64,000 bases of DNA from M269 sp964640795. Its GTDB lineage: Bacteria > Pseudomonadota > Gammaproteobacteria > Enterobacterales > Alteromonadaceae. The notes under the pieces were generated by a model. That model saw only the letters and a program-made list of their open reading frames with translations. It was not told the origin of the DNA and did not search any database. This document shows, in pieces, positions 45,470 to 54,199 of this stretch. Numbering within the stretch: position 1 is the first letter of the stretch; every line of letters begins with the position of its first letter. The stretch is from the NCBI GenBank assembly GCA_964640795.1, contig CAZXIN010000005.1:62001-126000 (forward strand), written 5' to 3'. Both the position numbers and the translations under genes were made by a program.

Positions 45470-45765
45470 TGGGAGGGCTTACTAACTACTATTATTTGGA
45501 AAAAAGAATGATGTATAAATTATATACTGAACAGTATGTTTTTGTTATCTATTTATCATTGCTCGAATAACAGAAGGAGGACACAAAATTACGTGCTAGC
45601 TTCCGATTGTGAAAGGCTCATTTTCGAATTCCATTCCATAGCGGTTCCTATTCGCTCGCTATAGACTTTGTAGCCAACCTTCGAGAAAGTTACTGTTCAC
45701 TTATAGCTCAACTTTTTGCTGCGCCTCTAGCACAAACAACTTACTCTTCACTGATAAACGCTAGC
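45470..45765. other. Gap between the TPR gene and the CRISPR array, no clear gene
   Basis: An AAGGAGG sequence at 45574-45580 is followed by a GTG at 45592 and a frame of only 23 codons, which looks like the stump of a lost gene. A six-base inverted repeat (ATAGCG / CGCTAT) lies around 45637-45662. Nothing else is identifiable. Confidence 0.45.
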
Positions 45766-45840
45766 TTTCTAAGCTGCCTCGGCTTTGGCTCCTGCGTCGC
45801 TCTAACTCATCCATCCATGGATTCGTGTGCGGCAGTAAAC
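45766..45840 (-). repeat. Split leader-distal CRISPR repeat
   Basis: Bases 45766-45779 equal the first 14 bases of the plus-strand repeat and 45827-45840 equal its last 14 bases. Together they make one complete 28-base repeat cut in the hairpin loop by 47 bases (45780-45826). The inserted piece contains the 10-base palindrome ATCCATGGAT (45813-45822) and shows no obvious target duplication. Confidence 0.85.
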
Positions 45841-46320
45841 ATTTTCACTAGGTATCATCCCTTTATTTTTAATTTCTAAGCTGCCTGTGCGGCAGTAAAC
45901 AATCATCGGTGCCGTTGTACTGGGCGGCTTATTTTCTAAGCTGCCTGTGCGGCAGTAAACAAAAGCTCCTGTAGCTGGAGCTATGATAATGATTTCTAAG
46001 CTGCCTGTGCGGCAGTAAACTACGTTCCCGTTCCTCAATCATACGCGAACTATTTCTAAGCTGCCTGTGCGGCAGTAAACCACAAATCATCATCATGAAT
46101 GCGTTGCATAACTTTCTAAGCTGCCTGTGAGGCAGTAAACCCAAACTTGCGGCCACCGGTTACAATTTTGCCTTTCTAAGCTGCCTGTGCGGCAGTAAAC
46201 GAGCCTAAATTCAGCCTAGATAAATCCCTAAATTTCTAAGCTGCCTGTGCGGCAGTAAACGCTCTAATAACCTTAGACTCTCTAGAGCTTAATTTCTAAG
46301 CTGCCTGTGCGGCAGTAAAC

Positions 46321-46560
46321 GCACTACTCCACCTTGCTCCTAACTTGGATAGTTTCTAAGCTGCCTGTGCGGCAGTAAACTAATTGACTCTAGTTCATAG
46401 GTTTCTCTCTTTTTTCTAAGCTGCCTGTGCGGCAGTAAACGCACTACTCCACCTTGCTCCTAACTTGGTTAGTTTCTAAGCTGCCTGTGCGGCAGTAAAC
46501 TAATTGACTCTTGTTCATAGTTTTCTCTCTTTTTTCTAAGCTGCCTGTGCGGCAGTAAAC
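46321..46560 (-). repeat. Tandem duplication of a two-spacer block in the CRISPR array
   Basis: The 120 bases at 46321-46440 are repeated at 46441-46560. The copies differ at three places, all in spacers: 46349/46469 (a/t), 46392/46512 (a/t) and 46401/46521 (g/t). The four repeats involved are identical. Confidence 0.93.
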
Positions 46561-47221
46561 GTCGAATCATTAGACGCATGCATCGCGTTAATTTTCTAAG
46601 CTGCCTGTGCGGCAGTAAACGAAGAAGTCAAAACAACAACCTTACCAAGCGTTTTCTAAGCTGCCTGTGCGGCAGTAAACATTGATTCTGGAGATTTGGC
46701 TTTGTTTCTTGAATTTCTAAGCTGCCTGTGCGGCAGTAAACGGTTTTTTCGTACGCGTATGCCTACTCGAATCTTTCTAAGCTGCCTGTGCGGCAGTAAA
46801 CCGTGATAGCGCTTATAGATCTGGAGACCTCATTTTCTAAGCTGCCTGTGCGGCAGTAAACAACCGGCTATCATTTCCACATCTTATGCGCCATTTCTAA
46901 GCTGCCTGTGCGGCAGTAAACGTCCTGCAAGATGGATGGCCATGACGTGGTGATTTCTAAGCTGCCTGTGCGGCAGTAAACCAATCAGTAACATTTGAAA
47001 GCGGTTCAAGTGATTTCTAAGCTGCCTGTGCGGCAGTAAACTCTAGAAATGTCTTTGATACGGTTTTGTATAATTTCTAAGCTGCCTGTGCGGCAGTAAA
47101 CTTACACCTGAGATACAAAGTTCCGTTGCAAATTTTCTAAGCTGCCTGTGCGGCAGTAAACAACCATGTTTTATCGCAGGCAATTCTGCATCATTTCTAA
47201 GCTGCCTGTGCGGCAGTAAAC

Positions 47222-47350
47222 TAGATGATAATAAGACTAACCATTTGATTATTAAAGAGCTTTAGTACATTTATACAAAAACACCCTTTTTTCTAATTGA
47301 AAATTAAGCCCTTATAAAATGCGGGCTGTGGGTGGGCGTAAAAAAAAGGG
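47222..47350 (-). promoter_or_regulatory. Putative CRISPR leader
   Basis: An AT-rich stretch borders the intact end of the array and separates it from the mgtE stop codon at 47356. Position and composition fit a type I-F leader carrying the array promoter. Runs of T/A on both sides (for example near 47281-47294) may also serve as the mgtE terminator. Confidence 0.6.
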
Positions 47351-47355
47351 TAAAA

Positions 47356-48714
47356 TTATACTAGTAACAATGTTGCTGTGCCTAGAAAGGCAAATATACC
47401 AACAACATCGGTGATAGTAGTGAGTATCACACTACCTGCAAGCGCTGGGTCAATACGCAGCTTTTTCATGATAATAGGCAGTGTTGCGCCTGCTAAGCCA
47501 GCAGCTATCATATTCACTAACATCGCAAAGGCAATAACAACACCCAACATAAAGTCTTGTTTCCATAGCGCGACTACGGATGCAATCAGAACAGCCCAAA
47601 TCATGCCATTGAGCAACCCTATCGATAATTCTTTGGTAATTAACCAACGTGTATTAGCGGGGCTAACATGGCCTAAGGCCATACCTCGAATAACCAGAGT
47701 TAACGTCTGATTACCCGCAACACCACCCATACTAGGAACGATGGTATTCAATATCGCTAGTACGGCCAGCTGACTTAGCGTTGCTTCAAACAAGTCACTT
47801 ACTGCCGCTGCCATTAACGCAGTGAATAGGTTAACGCCTAACCATATGGAACGACGTTGAGTACTTTTTACCACCGGAGCAAACGTATCCTCTTCATCAT
47901 CCAAACCGGCCATGCTCATCATACTGTGCTCGGCTTCTTCACGAATAATATCGACAACATCATCTATTGTAATTCGTCCCATCAGCTTGTTTTCTGTATC
48001 AACAACCGGGGCCGAAAGCCAATTGTATCGCTCAAATATTTTAGCCACTTCAGTTTCTGGCATATCGACAGGAATAGTTTCAGCTTCTTCGTCCATTAGG
48101 CTGCCGATCGTTGACTCAGCTGACGCTGTAATAAATCTTGTTACAGCGACAGTGCCAATAAGCTTGTCGTTTCTGTCAACGACATAAAACGTATCGGTGT
48201 CTGTCGGTATCTCCCCTCTTAAACGAAGGTAACGTAGAACAACTTCAATGGTGATTTCTGGCCTTAATGTTACTGTGTCGGTATTCATTAAGAATCCGGC
48301 GGTACCATCACCATAAGCCAGTGCTTTTTCTGCTCTCTGCCGGTCTTGAGAGTCTAGAGACTTGAGAACATCTTGATAGACCTTATTGGGGAGGCCGCTG
48401 AGCATCTCAGCCATATCATCCGTGTCCATCTCTTCCAGTGCATCAGCTAACTTCTCTGGCATCATGTCAGACATAATGCCGTTACGTACATCTTCGGAGA
48501 GTTCTTCTAGAACATCGCTGTGAAAATCGGCATCAATAAGCTTCCAGAGTACAGAGCGATCTTTAGCGGGTGTTGATTCCAGCATCAAAGCAATATCACT
48601 CGCAGGCATGTTGTGCAGCATGTTGCTTACTTGCACATACATACCATTAGCTAGCGCTTCATTAAGCGCTTCTAATTGGCTAAATGTATACTTGCTTTCT
48701 AATGCTTCTGTCAT
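47356..48714 (-). CDS. mgtE: MgtE-type magnesium transporter
   Basis: A 452-residue channel/transporter. The N-terminal superhelical domain (about 1-130, with MPASDIALML and DSQDRQRAEKAL) and two CBS domains (about 135-260) act as a cytosolic Mg sensor. Five transmembrane helices follow, with the pore-lining PSMGGVAGNQTLTL and a final GSVILTTITDVVGIF containing the ion-site aspartate. AGGAT lies eight bases before the ATG. It is a usual neighbour of the ptsO-rapZ-ptsN block in gammaproteobacteria. Confidence 0.95.
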   Translation of the reverse strand: MTEALESKYTFSQLEALNEALANGMYVQVSNMLHNMPASDIALMLESTPAKDRSVLWKLIDADFHSDVLEELSEDVRNGIMSDMMPEKLADALEEMDTDDMAEMLSGLPNKVYQDVLKSLDSQDRQRAEKALAYGDGTAGFLMNTDTVTLRPEITIEVVLRYLRLRGEIPTDTDTFYVVDRNDKLIGTVAVTRFITASAESTIGSLMDEEAETIPVDMPETEVAKIFERYNWLSAPVVDTENKLMGRITIDDVVDIIREEAEHSMMSMAGLDDEEDTFAPVVKSTQRRSIWLGVNLFTALMAAAVSDLFEATLSQLAVLAILNTIVPSMGGVAGNQTLTLVIRGMALGHVSPANTRWLITKELSIGLLNGMIWAVLIASVVALWKQDFMLGVVIAFAMLVNMIAAGLAGATLPIIMKKLRIDPALAGSVILTTITDVVGIFAFLGTATLLLV

Positions 48715-48918
48715 CGCGCTTATCCTGAATTTAGATCATACTATTCTGGTCAGTTGTACACAGAATGGCTTTAGCACAGTTTGGAAAGGACAGGTTTAGG
48801 GCCTCATTAATTTGAGGACTATTTGGATTATATCATTATACATCAGATATTTATACCAATTCGCTTTAGAGATAAATTGGCATTAATGTAGATAATTAAA
48901 GAGTGACTTCAAATATGA

Positions 48919-49191
48919 CTATTCGTTCTCGTTAAATTTTCCAACGATGAGTGCTTCTACCGCCGCTAACGCGTGTTCAGCATCCTCACCTTCACTAATA
49001 ACAGTGACTTCTTTGCCCTGACTACTTTCTAACATCATAAGGCCTAAGACACTGGTAGCAGAGGCTGTTTTGTCGCCTTGAACCAACATCACTTCTGCAT
49101 CGAAGTGCATTGCTAATTTTGCCAATTGGGTCGCAGCGCGGGCGTGCAACCCAAGTTTATTAACGATGGTTAATTTCTTTTCTAAACGCAC
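48919..49191 (-). CDS. ptsO: Phosphocarrier protein NPr
   Basis: A 90-residue HPr-like protein of the nitrogen PTS. The start is the GTG at 49191 with AAAGG seven bases upstream; an open frame continues to 49332 inside rapZ but is not needed. The phosphorylated residue is His16 in GLHARAATQLAKLA. NPr passes phosphate from EI-Ntr to EIIA-Ntr (PtsN), linking nitrogen state to potassium and envelope control. It follows rapZ by 10 bases in the rpoN operon. Confidence 0.93.
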   Translation of the reverse strand: MRLEKKLTIVNKLGLHARAATQLAKLAMHFDAEVMLVQGDKTASATSVLGLMMLESSQGKEVTVISEGEDAEHALAAVEALIVGKFNENE

Positions 49192-49201
49192 GTATTTACC
49201 T

Positions 49202-50059
49202 TTAGCTGTCGCTATTAATTTTGGTTTGAAGGTGGCGGATCTGCACGTCGGGGTGTGTTGTCTTAAAATTCTTTGCCAATTCTTCAGCGACATAAACTGA
49301 ACGGTGTTGTCCACCGGTACAACCAATAGCAATAGTCACGTAACTGCGATTGTTACGCTCCAAATGCGGTAACCAAGTAGCGATAAGGTTCTGGATTTGC
49401 CAGATAAATTTAGTCACCAAGGGTTTCGACCCTAAAAACAATTGCACTTCGGCATCCACACCTGTGAGGTGTTTCAGGTCAGGTTCCCAATGTGGATTCG
49501 GTAAAAAACGAGCATCAAATACGTAATCTGCGTCTTTGGGAATACCGTACTTGAAACCAAAGGATTCCAGCACAAGCACTAGTCTTGAACTCTTCTTGCC
49601 AAGAATACGCTCTCTGATGAGTTCAGCTAACTGATGCAAAGAAAGCTTATCTGTATCAATGTACAAATCAGCTCTTTCTATAACAGGCGCCAGCAATCGA
49701 GATTCAGCTTGAATAGCTTCTGCTAAAGACTGATTTTGCCTTGATAGTGGATGCAAACGTCGGGTTTCACTAAAACGTTTAACCAACATGTCATCACTGG
49801 CATCCAAATAGAGGATGGTCATTTCCCAGCTGGATGGCAGGTAATCTAAGATTTCCTCAAGCTCAGTTGGATCTTTAGGCAAATTCCTCACGTCTATACT
49901 GACAGCAACTTGTTGATATTCATCTGCAACAGCGTGTGTCAACGTGGGTAGTAAATTAACAGGAATATTATCGACACAATAATAACCGAGGTCTTCCAGT
50001 GAGCGCAGCGCAATTGATTTTCCTGAGCCTGAACGTCCACTAATAATAATCAGTTTCAA
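49202..50059 (-). CDS. rapZ: RNase adapter protein
   Basis: A 285-residue protein with an N-terminal Walker A motif GRSGSGKS and a kinase-like fold. The C-terminal RNA-binding domain carries the conserved GCTGGQHRSVYVAE. In E. coli RapZ directs RNase E to the small RNA GlmZ and so controls glucosamine-6-phosphate synthase. It overlaps ptsN by four bases. Its length is normal. Confidence 0.95.
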   Translation of the reverse strand: MKLIIISGRSGSGKSIALRSLEDLGYYCVDNIPVNLLPTLTHAVADEYQQVAVSIDVRNLPKDPTELEEILDYLPSSWEMTILYLDASDDMLVKRFSETRRLHPLSRQNQSLAEAIQAESRLLAPVIERADLYIDTDKLSLHQLAELIRERILGKKSSRLVLVLESFGFKYGIPKDADYVFDARFLPNPHWEPDLKHLTGVDAEVQLFLGSKPLVTKFIWQIQNLIATWLPHLERNNRSYVTIAIGCTGGQHRSVYVAEELAKNFKTTHPDVQIRHLQTKINSDS

Positions 50060-50496
50060 ACAATAGCCTCATAAAGTTCATCATCAGTACTGGCTGAACG
50101 AATTCGCTTGATCACATGTTTATCTGATAGAGCTTTGGCAACCGTTGCAAGCGTTTGCAAGTGTCCGTGAGTTTGGTCTTCAGGTACTAGTATGACAAAA
50201 AAGATATCAACCGGTTGATCATCAATAGCGTCATACTCAACAGCAGGGCTACAGGTGACTAACATGGCTTGAATTTCAGTGATATCAGCAAGGCGACCGT
50301 GCGGGATAGCTATGCCATTACCAATACCTGTACTCCCGACTTTTTCTCTATTGATCAGGCTTTCAAGAATGATATCGGCATGGACGTTGGAGTGCTGGTG
50401 TAGCAGTTCACTTATTGATTCAAGAATTCGTTTTTTGCTTCTGGCCTCAACTGCACAATGTGTGCAGTGAGGACTTAGGAGAGTTTTAATTTCCAT
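50056..50496 (-). CDS. ptsN: PTS IIA-like nitrogen regulatory protein
   Basis: A 146-residue EIIA-Ntr with the phosphorylation site His66 in GIAIPHGRL and the family segment LINREKVGSTGIGNG. It receives phosphate from NPr and regulates potassium uptake and sigma-E-linked functions in related bacteria. It lies 14 bases after hpf and overlaps rapZ, as in the usual rpoN operon. Confidence 0.95.
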   Translation of the reverse strand: MEIKTLLSPHCTHCAVEARSKKRILESISELLHQHSNVHADIILESLINREKVGSTGIGNGIAIPHGRLADITEIQAMLVTCSPAVEYDAIDDQPVDIFFVILVPEDQTHGHLQTLATVAKALSDKHVIKRIRSASTDDELYEAIV

Positions 50497-50510
50497 TAAT
50501 TTTCAATTCA

Positions 50511-50798
50511 TCAATGCCGCTTAAGTTTTTCTTTATGCTTGATCACTTGCCTGTCTAGCTTATCGATGAGCCCGTCAATAGCTGCATACATATCGTTGTG
50601 CTCCGATGTTGCAAAAAGTTCACCGCCGTCAACATGTAGGTTTGCCTCGGCTTTTTGATTGAGCTTTTCGACATTAAGTATGACATGAACATTATTAATG
50701 TGATCGAAGTGGCGTTCTAATTTCTCAAATTTAGTTTCAACATAGCTTCTTAGAGCATCGGTAATTTCGACATGATGACCAGTAAGGTTTAATTGCAT
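50511..50798 (-). CDS. hpf: Ribosome hibernation promoting factor (short form)
   Basis: A 95-residue protein beginning MQLNLTGHHVEITDALRSYV with the HPF/YfiA fold and ending in a lysine-rich tail. It binds the 30S decoding region and helps form 100S dimers in stationary phase. Its place between rpoN and ptsN is conserved in gammaproteobacteria. Confidence 0.95.
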   Translation of the reverse strand: MQLNLTGHHVEITDALRSYVETKFEKLERHFDHINNVHVILNVEKLNQKAEANLHVDGGELFATSEHNDMYAAIDGLIDKLDRQVIKHKEKLKRH

Positions 50799-50825
50799 AT
50801 CGCGTCTTCCTCTTATTGAGCAGCC

Positions 50826-52325
50826 TTAGACAAGGCTTTTACGCTGGTTAGACGGTGGAATCGATAAAGATTCCCGGTATTTTGCTATTGTCCGCCGAGC
50901 TACTTTGATACCTTGCTCGGCCAACAATTGGGCAATTTTGCTATCGCTTAAGGGTTTATTCGGTTTTTCAGCCGCAACCAATTTTTTAATCAGAGCACGA
51001 ATGGCCGTCGACGAGCACTCTCCGCCTGCATCAGTGGCCACGTGGCTTGAAAAGAAATATTTTAGTTCGTATATACCACGTGGAGTATGCATATATTTTT
51101 GCGTGGTCACTCGAGATATCGTGGATTCGTGCATTTCCACCATCTCTGCTACGTCATTTAAGATCATAGGCTTCATCATTTCAGGGCCATACTCAAAAAA
51201 GCCCTGTTGCTGTTGCACAATACAATTGGCTACTTTCAGCAATGTGTCATTACGGCTTTCCAGACTCTTAATAAACCATTTGGCTTCTTGCATATGAGAC
51301 CGAATAAACTGACTGTCGGCGGTATTTCGTGTGTTACGACTCATAGCAGCATATTGCTGATTAATGTTTAATTTAGGAAGACTGTCTGGGTTTAATTCAA
51401 CAACCCAGCGTCCGCTTTTCTTAGCAACAGACACATCAGGGATAACATACTCAGACTCTCCAGCCATAATGGCACTACCCGGTCTAGGGTTCAGTGTTTG
51501 CAATAAACGAATAACATCGCGCAGCTCATCTTCCTTTAGTTTAGCTTTGCGCATTAAGGTTCTGTAGTCTTTGCTGGCCAACAAATCAGCGTATTCCAAA
51601 ATGATAGTTCGTGCTTGAGCAAGCCACTGCGTATTCGGGTCATACTGATTAAGTTGTATCAATAAGCATTCTTGTGGTGTTCTGGCCCCAACGCCAACAG
51701 GATCAAATAGTTGCACACGTTTTAAAACACACTCAACCTCGTCAATCTCAATTTCTTCATCATCAAGACTGGCTAATACTTCTTCGGTAGAAATCGTTAA
51801 ATATCCGGCTTCATCAATGGAGTCGATAATGGCTGTAGCAATAGCAGTATCTGTGTCACTAAAATGCGTGAGTTGCATTTGCCAAATGAGATGACTCTGA
51901 ATGTCTTCTGTCGTTTGCCCTTGATACGCTAAATCATCTTCAGCACTGCTCATAGGCGCAGGTGCAGATGAAGCGCTATATGACTCTTCCCACGTGCTGT
52001 CTAGTGGCAGGTCATCAGGCATGTCATTGCTTTCCATTGCCTTGTCAATTTCAACACTATCGCTACTTTGAGGCTCCTCTTGTGACTGCTGCTCAGACTC
52101 ATTGGTAGAAGCTGAAACTTTCTCCGCCTCTTGCCCGGATTCATTTGCCTCGTTCTCATTAGTTTCGTTCGCATGACTTTCTTCAAGGAGCGGGTTCGAT
52201 TCCAACGCCTCTTGAATTTCTTGCTGAAGATCTAGCGTCGACAGTTGCAACAAACGAATCGCTTGCTGAAGCTGAGGAGTCATTGTCAGTTGCTGACTAA
52301 ATTTAAGCTGTAGTGATGGCTTCAT
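50826..52325 (-). CDS. rpoN: RNA polymerase sigma-54 factor
   Basis: A 499-residue sigma-54. The N-terminal glutamine-rich activator-binding region (LKFSQQLTMTPQLQQAIRLLQL) is followed by an acidic linker (about 55-125). A core-binding region, an HTH and the C-terminal RpoN box ARRTIAKYRE complete the protein. It recognises -24/-12 promoters together with enhancer-binding proteins. It stands 57 bases downstream of lptB in a long minus-strand operon. Confidence 0.96.
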   Translation of the reverse strand: MKPSLQLKFSQQLTMTPQLQQAIRLLQLSTLDLQQEIQEALESNPLLEESHANETNENEANESGQEAEKVSASTNESEQQSQEEPQSSDSVEIDKAMESNDMPDDLPLDSTWEESYSASSAPAPMSSAEDDLAYQGQTTEDIQSHLIWQMQLTHFSDTDTAIATAIIDSIDEAGYLTISTEEVLASLDDEEIEIDEVECVLKRVQLFDPVGVGARTPQECLLIQLNQYDPNTQWLAQARTIILEYADLLASKDYRTLMRKAKLKEDELRDVIRLLQTLNPRPGSAIMAGESEYVIPDVSVAKKSGRWVVELNPDSLPKLNINQQYAAMSRNTRNTADSQFIRSHMQEAKWFIKSLESRNDTLLKVANCIVQQQQGFFEYGPEMMKPMILNDVAEMVEMHESTISRVTTQKYMHTPRGIYELKYFFSSHVATDAGGECSSTAIRALIKKLVAAEKPNKPLSDSKIAQLLAEQGIKVARRTIAKYRESLSIPPSNQRKSLV

Positions 52326-52381
52326 GTACTTCTTGTATTATTGTCTGTTTTACTTTGTGGCTAACCTTGCCCATGTACTAA

Positions 52382-53107
52382 CTATAGCTTGAATTGTTCG
52401 CCTAGGTATACATCTCTGACCTGCTGATTTGCAAGAACATGTTCAGCTGTCCCGCTCGCGATCAATTCACCATGGCTAACAATATAGGCTTTCTCACAGA
52501 CATCTAGGGTTTCGCGGACATTATGATCAGTAATCAATACGCCTATTCCCCTATCTCTCAAGTGAATAATAATTTTTTTAATGTCACTGACGGATATCGG
52601 ATCGACGCCGGCAAATGGTTCATCTAGCAAGATAAAAGCAGGATCAGCCGCTAACGCACGAGCAATTTCTACTCGACGTCTCTCCCCTCCTGATAAACTC
52701 ATCCCTGTACTGTGACGAATATGGTTGATATTAAACTCATCCAGTAGCGCATCCGCCTGTTCTTGCATTTGAACACTAGAAAGGTTTTTACGCGTTTGTA
52801 ATATCGCCATTAAATTTTGATAAACACTTAATTTTCTAAAAATAGATGACTCTTGGGGCAGATAACCAATACCGCGCCGTGCACGTATATGCATAGGAGC
52901 AAGGGTAAGCTCTTCATCATCAATAAATATTTGACCATTGTCTAAAGGTACTAAGCCCACAACCATATAAAAAGTTGTGGTTTTTCCTGCGCCATTAGGG
53001 CCTAACAAGCCTACAATTTGACCACTTGAGACTTCAACACTGACATCTCGTACAACTTGTCTCGCCTTATACGATTTAGCTAAATTCAGCGCTTTTAAGG
53101 TTGGCAT
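52382..53107 (-). CDS. lptB: LPS export ABC transporter ATPase
   Basis: A 241-residue ABC ATPase with Walker A GPNGAGKTT, signature LSGGERRR and Walker B FILLDEPFAGVD. LptB powers extraction of lipopolysaccharide from the inner membrane with LptFGC. Its ATG overlaps the lptA stop (TAATG). It is part of yrbG-kdsD-kdsC-lptC-lptA-lptB-rpoN, the common order. Confidence 0.97.
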   Translation of the reverse strand: MPTLKALNLAKSYKARQVVRDVSVEVSSGQIVGLLGPNGAGKTTTFYMVVGLVPLDNGQIFIDDEELTLAPMHIRARRGIGYLPQESSIFRKLSVYQNLMAILQTRKNLSSVQMQEQADALLDEFNINHIRHSTGMSLSGGERRRVEIARALAADPAFILLDEPFAGVDPISVSDIKKIIIHLRDRGIGVLITDHNVRETLDVCEKAYIVSHGELIASGTAEHVLANQQVRDVYLGEQFKL

Positions 53108-53673
53108 TAAAGCTGTTCGTCCTTTTCTTGTTCGTCATCTTCTGTTTTTGGTTTGGGCTGGTATGTGGTGATAACGCGATCATTACCGCCTTCGACTCCA
53201 GCTTTTAACGCTTCGGATTCAATATCCAAGCTAATTCGTTCACTCTCAATAGTTTGACCATCGCGAGATAATGTTGCTGAGCCAGTTAGGATGACAACAC
53301 GAGTTGACTGCTGATACTTGATTTCATTAGCTAATGCAGTCACCAAATTCCCCTCGTCATCTAGCTGAGAATATTGCGCAGGGCTGCCTCTGGCGATAAA
53401 TATTTGATCACTTTCATCTTCACCAATAATAACCTCTAGTTCATCGGCATCTATGGCTAGGCTCCCCTGTCTTATTTTAACATTGCCCGTATAAATAGCT
53501 TTCTTGTTAACACCATCAATATCTTGGTTATCAGCTCCAACAGAGAGTTGTTGTAAAAAGTCATCTTTACCAGCAGCCTGCAAAGGACCTGCAATAGCAA
53601 ATAAAATAAGGCTTAAACTAAAAGCGTAAGTGCAACGTTTACTTAGGGTCATAAAGGGTCTGTACATGTTCAT
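53107..53673 (-). CDS. lptA: Periplasmic LPS transport protein
   Basis: A 188-residue OstA/LptA beta-jellyroll protein with a signal peptide cut near PLQA. LptA forms the periplasmic bridge carrying LPS from LptC to LptD. The frame opens at 53673 inside lptC; an ATG at 53652 (MTLSKRC) would give a more ordinary signal peptide, so the start is uncertain by seven codons. The C-terminus is charged and lysine/glutamate rich. Confidence 0.92.
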   Translation of the reverse strand: MNMYRPFMTLSKRCTYAFSLSLILFAIAGPLQAAGKDDFLQQLSVGADNQDIDGVNKKAIYTGNVKIRQGSLAIDADELEVIIGEDESDQIFIARGSPAQYSQLDDEGNLVTALANEIKYQQSTRVVILTGSATLSRDGQTIESERISLDIESEALKAGVEGGNDRVITTYQPKPKTEDDEQEKDEQL

Positions 53674-54199
53674 TCAACGTAAATTTTTCAGTAATCAAGT
53701 TAGCATTAAAACCTGTCCCTGTGGTTTTAAACCCTTCGCCCATTATTTCAACAGGTTCGTCTGATACTATAGTGCGGTTATTCAAATCAATTTCAATAAA
53801 TTCTGTTGTTAAAGTTTGTATCTGGCTGTTTTCATTCAGACTCGTTATTCTGACATTGGTTTCAAGTTGGATACGATTATCTTCATATAGCGTACCTACA
53901 GAGGCCGTCACTTTCCATGGTTCTGCGCCATCATTTGTAAAAATAGTATATTCAGGAGATTCAAATAAAGTGAAACCTAATAAGTCGTAATGGTCCATAC
54001 CCTCAGCATAGACTTGGTGATTAAGCTGCCCATCTTCATCATATAGTGAGCTTTTCAGACCTTTCGCACTGTAGTTAGGTAACCAGGCATCATCTTGCGT
54101 TGTGGCTGTTGTTTTCGTTTTTTCTTGAAGCCAAAACGGCAAATTCAATCCTAAAACGATAATAAACAATAACCCAATGCTAATAGTTATCCTATTCAT
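53639..54199 (-). CDS. lptC: LPS export system protein LptC
   Basis: A 186-residue bitopic protein with one N-terminal membrane helix (about 5-24) and a periplasmic jellyroll like LptA. It receives LPS from LptBFG. Segments such as LYDEDGQLNHQVYAEGMDHY and DNRTIVSDEPVE-like NNRTIVSDEPVE mark the family. It overlaps kdsC by four bases and lptA at its end. Confidence 0.93.
   Translation of the reverse strand: MNRITISIGLLFIIVLGLNLPFWLQEKTKTTATTQDDAWLPNYSAKGLKSSLYDEDGQLNHQVYAEGMDHYDLLGFTLFESPEYTIFTNDGAEPWKVTASVGTLYEDNRIQLETNVRITSLNENSQIQTLTTEFIEIDLNNRTIVSDEPVEIMGEGFKTTGTGFNANLITEKFTLNEHVQTLYDPK

Larger units (their letters stand above)
45766..47221 (-). CRISPR. Type I-F CRISPR array: 23 intact repeats, one split terminal repeat, 23 spacers
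   Basis: The 28-base repeat, read on the minus strand, starts GTTTACTGCCGCAC and ends AGCTTAGAAA, with the CTGCC / GGCAG stem typical of type I-F. Intact repeats end at 45900, 45960 and every 60 bases to 46680, then at 46741 and every 60 bases to 47221. Spacers are 32 bases except one of 33 (46681-46713). The repeat at 46113-46140 has one substitution (46130). The damaged terminal repeat is at the low-coordinate end, so the leader is at 47222 onward and transcription is on the minus strand. No cas gene is in the window; flanking genes are a TPR protein and mgtE. Confidence 0.97.

Noticed and set aside
45802..46156. Two open frames on the minus strand inside the CRISPR array
   Set aside because: Their products are periodic translations of the 28-base repeat and so are artefacts of the array.
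48715..48918. Possible magnesium riboswitch in the gap next to mgtE
   Set aside because: Only short hairpins (near 48802 and 48856) are visible and no M-box or mgtA-like features could be recognised.
49192..49332. Longer start for ptsO inside rapZ
   Set aside because: The extra 47 residues are not part of the HPr fold and the GTG at 49191 has a proper ribosome-binding site and gives the usual 90 residues.
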